In this document: positions 29,876-34,716 of the stretch, piece after piece
How positions within the stretch are numbered: position 1 is the stretch's first letter
Layout of the letters: every line of letters starts with the position of its first letter
Origin: Acidimicrobiia bacterium
Lineage (GTDB): Bacteria; Actinomycetota; Acidimicrobiia; Acidimicrobiales; Bin134
DNA: 34,716 nt
Direction: 5' to 3'
Assembly: GCA_022822265.1 (NCBI GenBank)
Contig: JAJECA010000005.1
Location: 1 to 34,716, forward strand
Program-made: the position numbers and the translations under genes
Notes under the pieces: generated by a model
Seen by the model: the letters and a program-made list of their open reading frames with translations, nothing else
Databases searched by the model: none
What the model was told of the DNA's origin: nothing

Positions 29876-30784
29876 ATGGGGTGGGATTTGGACGCGTTCG
29901 CCGCGTCAACTGCTTCGGTCAGCGATGACACTGCGGCAATGTACTGCCGTGAAGTTGCCGTGTTCGCCCAATGGCTGGCGGAAAGCCGGGGCGGCACCGG
30001 TGCGGTTGAATCCCGGGATCCAGATCCCGAAGATGTCGACCTGCGCATGGTTCGCAGATATCTGGCCCACTTGAGCACCGAGGGATATGCCCGCAAGACG
30101 GTGGCCCGAAAGGCCACCTCGCTTAGGCGATATTTCGGCTGGGCGGAGCGCACCGGAAGGGTGGCCGCCGATCCCACTGTCGGAGCGATGACTCCGACAC
30201 GGGAGCGGCGTCTGCCCCGCGTGCTGCGCACCGAGGAGCTGGGAACTCTGCTGGACAAGCCGCGTGCCGCGGTGGCCGACGACAGCCCCGCTCGACAGGC
30301 AAGGGACCTCGCGGTGCTGGAGTTGCTCTACGGCAGTGGCCTGCGGGTCAGCGAAGTGTGCGCCATGCGAATGGGTGACATCGACTTGCCGCGCCGGCGC
30401 CTGATCGTCCACGGAAAGGGCTCCAAGCAGCGGGTCGTGCCGCTGAGCGAGCCGGCGGTCAGCGCGCTTGAGGAGTGGATTGACCACGGGCGGCCGGAGA
30501 TGGCTGATCCATCCGCAGCCGCCGATGTCGTATTCGTGAATCTGTATGGGCGACCGCTGAACACCCAGGCTGTGCGGAGGCTGGTCAATCGCCGGGCTGG
30601 CACCCAGACCAACCCCCACGCACTGCGGCACACCTTCGCCACCCATTTGCTCGACGGAGGCGCCGACCTGAGGCAAGTGCAGGAATTGCTGGGCCACGCC
30701 GATCTGGGATCCACACAGATATACACCCACGTCAGCCGTGACCGGCTCCGACGAGTAGTGGAGAAGAGTCATCCTCGGGCCTGA
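29876..30784 (+). CDS. xerC: tyrosine recombinase XerC/XerD
   Basis: Xer recombinases resolve chromosome dimers at dif. The N-terminal core-binding SAM-like domain spans about 1-105 (AAMYCREVAVFAQWLA). The catalytic domain carries the full set: Arg157 in GSGLRVSE, Lys181 in GKGSKQR, His248 and Arg251 in HALRH, His274 in LLGHADL, and the nucleophile Tyr283 in IYTHVS. The 302-residue length is normal. By locus (dprA-xerC before rpsB, as in mycobacteria) it is XerC rather than a mobile-element integrase. The TTG at 29873 is an alternative start one codon earlier. Confidence 0.94.
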   Translation: MGWDLDAFAASTASVSDDTAAMYCREVAVFAQWLAESRGGTGAVESRDPDPEDVDLRMVRRYLAHLSTEGYARKTVARKATSLRRYFGWAERTGRVAADPTVGAMTPTRERRLPRVLRTEELGTLLDKPRAAVADDSPARQARDLAVLELLYGSGLRVSEVCAMRMGDIDLPRRRLIVHGKGSKQRVVPLSEPAVSALEEWIDHGRPEMADPSAAADVVFVNLYGRPLNTQAVRRLVNRRAGTQTNPHALRHTFATHLLDGGADLRQVQELLGHADLGSTQIYTHVSRDRLRRVVEKSHPRA

Positions 30785-30818
30785 CAACCGCTTCTTGCCG
30801 GTAGCCTGAGCCAGCTTC

Positions 30819-30842
30819 CCCTCGACAACAGACAATCGAGGG
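30819..30842 (+). promoter_or_regulatory. perfect 7-bp hairpin before the M23-like gene
   Basis: CCCTCGA (30819-30825) pairs with TCGAGGG (30836-30842), loop of 10 bases, 6 bases before ATG 30849. The 3' arm holds the only ribosome-binding candidate (GAGGG). No T-run follows, so it may tune translation rather than end the xerC transcript. Confidence 0.4.
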
Positions 30843-30848
30843 CAAGCC

Positions 30849-31442
30849 ATGGTACTGGGAATGCGAATCGGCGGTCTGGCGGCCGTCGCGGTGTCAGCCT
30901 GGTTGACGCTGAATCCTGTTCAGCCAGCGCCGGAGACCCCTTTGCCGCCTGCTCTGAGAGAGACGGCGGCGGCCCAGTCTCCCGTGATGTATCAGCCCCC
31001 CGTGATATACCGGCCACCCGTGGAGGCCGAAGTTGTCGACTCCTTTCGACCCCCGGCCCACATAGGGGCACCGGGCAATCGGGGCTTTGAGTACGAGCCT
31101 GGTCTGGGGCAGCCGGTGTGGGCCGCGGCCGCGGGGGAGGTGGTGTTCGCCGGACCGGTGGCCCGCAACCGGTTTGTGACCGTGCTTCACCGTGACGGGC
31201 TGCGCACCTCCTATGGATACCTGGGCTGGATAGCAGTTGAAGAGGGCGATCTGGTCGTGCCTGGTCAGTTGTTGGGCACCACGTCGGAGCGGTTCTTCTT
31301 CAGCGTTCGCTTAGGGGACCATTACCTCGACCCTGCCTTGGTGCTTTCGGCGGGACGGGTGCGGCTGGTTCCCCACGGCGAGCCTGTAGGCCGCGGTCGG
31401 CTTCCTGCTTATGGTTCTAGGCACTCGTCCGGCTATCGTTGA
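30849..31442 (+). CDS. M23/LytM-like envelope protein with degenerate active site
   Basis: A short hydrophobic N-terminus (MRIGGLAAVAVSAWLTL) looks like a signal peptide or anchor. A Pro-rich linker with PPVIYRPPVEAE repeats follows, and then an M23 beta-sheet domain at about residues 65-170. VWAAAAGEVVFAGP and the YGYLGW...VEEGDLVVPGQLLG block are the usual fold markers. The zinc-site motifs are changed. The HxxxD motif is N77-R-G-F-E81, and the HLHFE motif is R148-F-F-F-S, so the histidines are gone. Like EnvC or NlpD it probably binds or activates rather than cuts peptidoglycan. An M23 gene sits next to rpsB in mycobacteria too (Rv2891, from memory). Confidence 0.85.
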   Translation: MVLGMRIGGLAAVAVSAWLTLNPVQPAPETPLPPALRETAAAQSPVMYQPPVIYRPPVEAEVVDSFRPPAHIGAPGNRGFEYEPGLGQPVWAAAAGEVVFAGPVARNRFVTVLHRDGLRTSYGYLGWIAVEEGDLVVPGQLLGTTSERFFFSVRLGDHYLDPALVLSAGRVRLVPHGEPVGRGRLPAYGSRHSSGYR

Positions 31443-31555
31443 ACCCGGTCTGAGAGCAGTTTCGGGCCGTAGACAAATTCCGCTCGGGGCATCCCACGGT
31501 CGCCAATTGGTGCTGACCCCGGGTTTCGATGAACCGCTGGGAGAGGAGAAACACC
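31443..31555 (+). other. rpsB upstream region
   Basis: This 113-base gap between the M23-like gene and rpsB presumably holds the rpsB-tsf promoter. TAGACA at 31470-31475 is a weak -10 candidate, and TTGAAC at 31439-31444 is too far upstream to pair well with it. The end has a strong ribosome-binding sequence GAGAGGAGAA. Confidence 0.35.
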
Positions 31556-32449
31556 ATGGCGCCAGTCGTGACGATGCGACAGTTGCTTGATGCTGGAGTC
31601 CATTTCGGACACCAGACCCGCCGTTGGAATCCGAAAATGCAGAGGTTCATTTTCGGGGAGCGCAACGGCATCTACATCATCGACCTGACCCAGACGCTCG
31701 CCCATATCGAGGCGGCCTACACCTACGTTCGCGATCTAGTGGCCAACGGCGGTCAGGTGCTGTTTGTGGGAACCAAGAAGCAGGCCCAAGACAGCGTCCA
31801 GAGCTACGCCGAGCGTGTGGGAATGCCCTATGTGAACGAGCGTTGGCTGGGCGGACTTCTGACCAACTTCGAGACGATCTCCAAGCGTATGGGCAAGATG
31901 AAGGAATTCCAGCGGATGCGCAGCTCGGGCGAGCTTGATGTAATGCCCAAGAAGGAGGCTCTGCTCATCTCCCGGGAACTGGCCAAGCTGGAGCGCAACC
32001 TGAACGGCATCCGCGACCTGACCCGACCTCCCGATGCCGTCTTCGTGCTTGACACCAAAAAGGAGCACATCGCGGTGGCCGAGGCCAACAAGCTGAAGCT
32101 GCCGGTGATAGCGGTGGTGGACACCAATTGCGATCCCGATGTAATTCAATTCGTGATCCCGGGAAATGACGATGCGATCCGGTCGGGGGAGCTGATGTGC
32201 CGGATCATCAGCGATGCCGTTCTCGAAGGCCGCTTCATCGCCCAGGGAAATGCTGCCGCCAAATCCCCGCCGACGCAGGAGGCTCCGGCCGAAGACAAAG
32301 CACCGCCAGCCGCCGAGCCGCCTCCGGCTGAGGATGTTCCCGCTGCGGTGGAGTCGCCTCCGGCTGAGGATGGTCCTGCTGCGGTGGAGGCCGAATCTGT
32401 CGAGCCAACTGTTGAAGCCGAATCGACCGAATCCCAGGAGCAAGCGTGA
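31556..32449 (+). CDS. rpsB: 30S ribosomal protein S2 with acidic/proline-rich repeat tail
   Basis: S2 sits on the small subunit near the mRNA exit. The body is canonical: [22 protein letters not shown], then [35 protein letters not shown] and [10 protein letters not shown]. From about residue 230 to 297 is a tail of Pro, Ala and Glu with two near-identical 12-residue repeats ([12 protein letters not shown] and [12 protein letters not shown]) plus a degenerate earlier copy. Most S2 proteins end near residue 230-250. ATG 31556 has GAGAGGAGAA upstream; a frame from 31529 adds nine residues without support. The stop overlaps tsf as GTGA. Confidence 0.96.
   Translation: MAPVVTMRQLLDAGVHFGHQTRRWNPKMQRFIFGERNGIYIIDLTQTLAHIEAAYTYVRDLVANGGQVLFVGTKKQAQDSVQSYAERVGMPYVNERWLGGLLTNFETISKRMGKMKEFQRMRSSGELDVMPKKEALLISRELAKLERNLNGIRDLTRPPDAVFVLDTKKEHIAVAEANKLKLPVIAVVDTNCDPDVIQFVIPGNDDAIRSGELMCRIISDAVLEGRFIAQGNAAAKSPPTQEAPAEDKAPPAAEPPPAEDVPAAVESPPAEDGPAAVEAESVEPTVEAESTESQEQA
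32321..32392 (+). repeat. 36-bp in-frame coding repeats in rpsB
   Basis: Two 36-bp units, 32321-32356 and 32357-32392, encode the PPAED-PAAVE repeats. A degenerate unit lies just upstream, so the unit length equals that of the rpsP repeats although the sequence differs. Confidence 0.88.
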
Positions 32450-33237
32450 GTTCGTTTACCGCCCAAGACGTCAAGGCCTTACGCGACTCCACGGGCGCCG
32501 GCATGATGGATTGCAAGCGCGCCCTCACTGAGAATGAGGGCGATATGGAGGCCGCCACCCAGTGGCTGCGCGAGAAGGGCATGGCCAAGGCCGCCGCCCG
32601 AGCGGATCGAGCCAGCGACCAGGGAACGGTGGCCCTTGCCGCAGACGGCGAGGCTGCCGCCATCGTGGAGCTTCGATGCGAGACCGACTTCTCAGCCAAA
32701 GCAGACGATTTCACCTCGATGGCTGACGAGTTGGCCCAGTTGGTGCTGACCGAGGGAGAAGACTCGGTGGAGTCCCGCAAGGCTGCAATCGAGGATCTCA
32801 GCCTGGCCAAGAAGGAAAATGTCCGATTGGGCAAGGTTGTCCGAATTCAGGCCGCTGAGGGGAACATCCTGGACACCTACCTCCATACCCAAGATGGCCG
32901 GGGGACCAGCGCGGTCGTGGTGGAGGCCCGCGGCGTAAGCCAAGAGCTGGCCCACGAGGTTGCGCTCCACGTTGCCTTTGCCAAGCCATCAGTCCTGCAC
33001 CGCGACGAGGTTGACCCCGAAGAGGTTGAGCGGGAGCGTGTTGCCCTCACGGAGATGACCAAGGCGGAGGGCAAGCCAGAGCAGGCCTGGGACAAGATCG
33101 TAAACGGCCGGCTGCGAGCCTGGTATGCCGAGCGTGTGCTGCTGGAGCAGGGCATGTTCGGGGAGAAGGAGACCGTGCAGTCCCGCCTGGGGGACGGCGA
33201 GATCGTCCGGTTCGAGCTGGCAGCCATAGGCAGTTAG
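32446..33237 (+). CDS. tsf: elongation factor Ts
   Basis: EF-Ts exchanges GDP for GTP on EF-Tu. The N-terminal UBA-like domain includes [22 protein letters not shown]. The core contains [11 protein letters not shown], the EF-Tu-contacting T-D-F motif. The later dimerisation-like repeat includes [15 protein letters not shown]. At 263 residues it is normal. GTG 32446 overlaps the rpsB stop by 4 bases, keeping the universal rpsB-tsf pair coupled. Confidence 0.97.
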   Translation: MSSFTAQDVKALRDSTGAGMMDCKRALTENEGDMEAATQWLREKGMAKAAARADRASDQGTVALAADGEAAAIVELRCETDFSAKADDFTSMADELAQLVLTEGEDSVESRKAAIEDLSLAKKENVRLGKVVRIQAAEGNILDTYLHTQDGRGTSAVVVEARGVSQELAHEVALHVAFAKPSVLHRDEVDPEEVERERVALTEMTKAEGKPEQAWDKIVNGRLRAWYAERVLLEQGMFGEKETVQSRLGDGEIVRFELAAIGS

Positions 33238-33246
33238 CGCGGAACA

Positions 33247-33987
33247 ATGGCCACCCACGGCGACAAGCGATCAGGCCGGTGGGACCGGATTGTTCTGAAG
33301 CTCTCCGGAGAAGCCTTCGCCGGAGAGGCCGGATACGGCATCGACGGCGAGATCGCCGCTCAGATCGCCACGGAAATCGTCAAGGTTAGAGCCGAGTTCG
33401 ACGTGGATGTGGCCGTGGTGGTGGGCGGCGGCAACATCTGGCGGGGTATGACCGGAGCGGGCGCGGGAATGGACCGGGCCCAAGCCGACTACATGGGGAT
33501 GTTGGCCACCGTCATCAACGCGCTTGCCCTCCAAGACACCCTTGAGAGGCTCAATCAGCCCACTCGGGTGCAGACGGCCATTGGCATGGCACAGGTGGCC
33601 GAGCCATACATCCGGCGCAGGGCGATTCGGCATCTGGAAAAGGGGCGCGTGGTCATATTCGCCGCTGGTACCGGCAACCCGTTCTTCACCACCGATACCG
33701 CAGCCGCGCTGCGTGCCGTGGAAATCGAGGCCGGCGTCCTCTTGAAGGGCACCCACAGCGGAACAGACGGGATATACACCGCCGACCCTCGAACCGATCC
33801 CAATGCCGAAAAACTCGATGATGTGCAGTACCTGGACGTGCTGTCCCAGGGCCTGCGGGCCATGGACAGCACCGCGGTCTCTCTGTGCATGGACAACAAG
33901 TTGCCCATCGTCGTGTTCGACCTCATGAAGCCGGGAAACGTAAGCGCCATACTCGACGGCCAGTTGATCGGTACTCTGGTGTCATGA
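33247..33987 (+). CDS. pyrH: UMP kinase
   Basis: PyrH phosphorylates UMP to UDP in pyrimidine synthesis. It is an amino-acid-kinase fold protein: [11 protein letters not shown] at the start (phosphate loop), [11 protein letters not shown] (nucleotide-binding, near residue 58), [38 protein letters not shown], and [22 protein letters not shown]. The 246 residues are typical. ATG 33247 is 10 bases after tsf. A GATGCC/GGCATC hairpin (33990-34005) follows its stop. Confidence 0.97.
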   Translation: MATHGDKRSGRWDRIVLKLSGEAFAGEAGYGIDGEIAAQIATEIVKVRAEFDVDVAVVVGGGNIWRGMTGAGAGMDRAQADYMGMLATVINALALQDTLERLNQPTRVQTAIGMAQVAEPYIRRRAIRHLEKGRVVIFAAGTGNPFFTTDTAAALRAVEIEAGVLLKGTHSGTDGIYTADPRTDPNAEKLDDVQYLDVLSQGLRAMDSTAVSLCMDNKLPIVVFDLMKPGNVSAILDGQLIGTLVS

Positions 33988-33989
33988 GG

Positions 33990-34005
33990 GATGCCCAGAG
34001 GCATC
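33990..34005 (+). other. short hairpin after pyrH
   Basis: GATGCC (33990-33995) pairs with GGCATC (34000-34005), loop CAGA. No T-run follows, so termination is uncertain. The rest of the 84-base gap to frr has no obvious feature. Confidence 0.35.
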
Positions 34006-34071
34006 AAGAACATGACTGGCCCGGAAAACATCTCGCCGCGTTAGCCGAGGTTGTCCGAGCGAATCGGGACA

Positions 34072-34647
34072 ATGACCACCGGCAATGAGTTGACCGATTT
34101 GGTGTTGGACGAAGCCGGCGGGCGCATGGACTCTGCCGTTCATCACACTCGCCAGCAGTTCGCATCCGTCAGAACCGGACGGGCCTCTCCCGCGCTGTTC
34201 GAACGATTTCTGGTTGAGTACTACGGAACCGAGGTCCCCTTGCAACAGCTGGCCAGCTTCAGCGTCCCGGAAGCGCAGCTGCTGGTCATATCCCCGTTCG
34301 ACAAGGGATCCATTGCGGCCATCGAAAGAGCCATCATCCAGGCCGATCTCGGCCTCAACCCCAGCAACGACGGAAACGTCGTGAGGCTTACTTTTCCGCC
34401 ATTGACAGAAGAGCGCCGCCGCGAACTGGTCAGAATGGTTAAGCAGATGGCTGAGGAGGGTCGGGTGGCGATTCGCAACACCCGCCGCAGCAGCCGCCAC
34501 GACATCGACCAGCTCAGCAAAGACGGCGATGTCTCAGAGGACATAGCCGCCCGGACCGAGAAGGAGCTCGACCGGCTAACCCACGACCATGAGCAGCTGA
34601 TAAACGACGCGTTGAGCGTCAAAGAACAAGAGCTGCTCGAGATCTAG
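34072..34647 (+). CDS. frr: ribosome recycling factor
   Basis: RRF splits post-termination ribosomes with EF-G. Domain I and the linker are clear: FASVRTGRASPALFE, then VEYYGTEVPLQQLASFSVPEAQLLVISPFDK, DLGLNPSNDGNVVRLTFPPLTEERRRELV and the C-terminal helix ending SVKEQELLEI. I chose ATG 34072 (191 residues, near the usual 185); a TTG at 34051 would add seven residues. The ribosome-binding sequence is weak. A probable cdsA begins 12 bases downstream. Confidence 0.96.
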   Translation: MTTGNELTDLVLDEAGGRMDSAVHHTRQQFASVRTGRASPALFERFLVEYYGTEVPLQQLASFSVPEAQLLVISPFDKGSIAAIERAIIQADLGLNPSNDGNVVRLTFPPLTEERRRELVRMVKQMAEEGRVAIRNTRRSSRHDIDQLSKDGDVSEDIAARTEKELDRLTHDHEQLINDALSVKEQELLEI

Positions 34648-34659
34648 CCTGGAGGGGCA

Positions 34660-34716
34660 GTGGACGACGACAATCCTTTCCAACGACCAAATGACCAGTC
34701 CGAAGAGGCGGCTGAT
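34660..34716 (+). CDS. N-terminus of next gene, probably cdsA (partial)
   Basis: A strong GGAGGGG precedes GTG 34660. An open, acidic frame (MDDDNPFQRPNDQSEEAAD) runs 19 codons to the window edge. Order pyrH-frr-cdsA is near-universal, so the gene is probably phosphatidate cytidylyltransferase. The visible part is only a disordered leader and cannot confirm this. Confidence 0.55.
   Translation, partial: MDDDNPFQRPNDQSEEAAD

Noticed and set aside
29876..30784. xerC as a phage or integron integrase
   Set aside because: The dprA-xerC order, normal length and housekeeping surroundings with no other mobile genes point to the chromosomal XerC.
6154..34716. a new multi-gene defence or metabolic system
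   Set aside because: Nearly every gene in this stretch belongs to the conserved core block. The unusual features are changes within core genes rather than a new gene cluster.

Overview
The window is a high-GC chromosomal segment from an actinobacterium, most likely an Acidimicrobiia-like lineage. Two things suggest this: codon use is strongly G/C-ending, and the gene order from the FakA-like kinase through recG, rsmD, coaD, rnc, smc, ftsY, ffh, rpsP, trmD, rplS, yraN, comM, dprA, xerC, rpsB, tsf, pyrH and frr to the cdsA-like start follows the order I remember from mycobacteria (roughly Rv2974c to Rv2881c). The lineage is inferred; I have no rRNA gene or database search to fix it.

Positions 1-1400 are accessory. 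There is a decayed DUF6119/TIGR04141-type gene with an in-frame stop, next to a large imperfect palindrome, then an Hsp20 chaperone on the minus strand. Divergent from hsp20 is a 519-residue soluble propeller-like protein of unknown function, followed by galE. Convergent with galE is a two-gene minus-strand operon: a small cold-shock-like protein and ATP-type PEP carboxykinase.

From 6154 to the right edge nearly everything is on the plus strand and tightly packed, with many 4-base ATGA/GTGA/CTGA overlaps. The content is core housekeeping: fatty-acid kinase, RecG, RsmD and CoaD (6.1-11.7 kb); a coiled-coil DivIVA-like protein, DUF177, L32, PlsX, ACP and RNase III (11.6-15.1 kb); an Fpg homologue, SMC, an HtrA-like protease, FtsY and Ffh (15.2-23.4 kb); S16, KhpA, RimM, TrmD and L19 (23.6-26.0 kb); YraN, a lipoprotein cytochrome c, ComM, DprA and XerC (26.1-30.8 kb); and a degenerate M23 protein, S2, EF-Ts, UMP kinase, RRF and the start of a probable cdsA (30.8-34.7 kb). 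Together they cover translation and ribosome maturation, protein targeting, chromosome maintenance, DNA uptake and recombination, and lipid precursor supply.

I do not see a new multi-gene system such as a defence island, CRISPR array or phage. The unusual points lie inside the core genes. The Fpg homologue lacks its catalytic N-terminal Pro-Glu and other key residues. rnc and rimM appear to start at CTG. S16, S2 and KhpA carry acidic, partly 12-residue-repeat extensions. A 35-bp tandem duplication covers the htrA start region, and a 38-bp tandem triplication sits at the 3' end of the cytochrome gene. rpmF and rplS share a near-identical promoter/leader segment. Several operon-head genes carry a TANNNT box 6-9 bases before the start codon, the layout of leaderless transcripts. 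The M23 protein at the rpsB locus has lost its zinc ligands.
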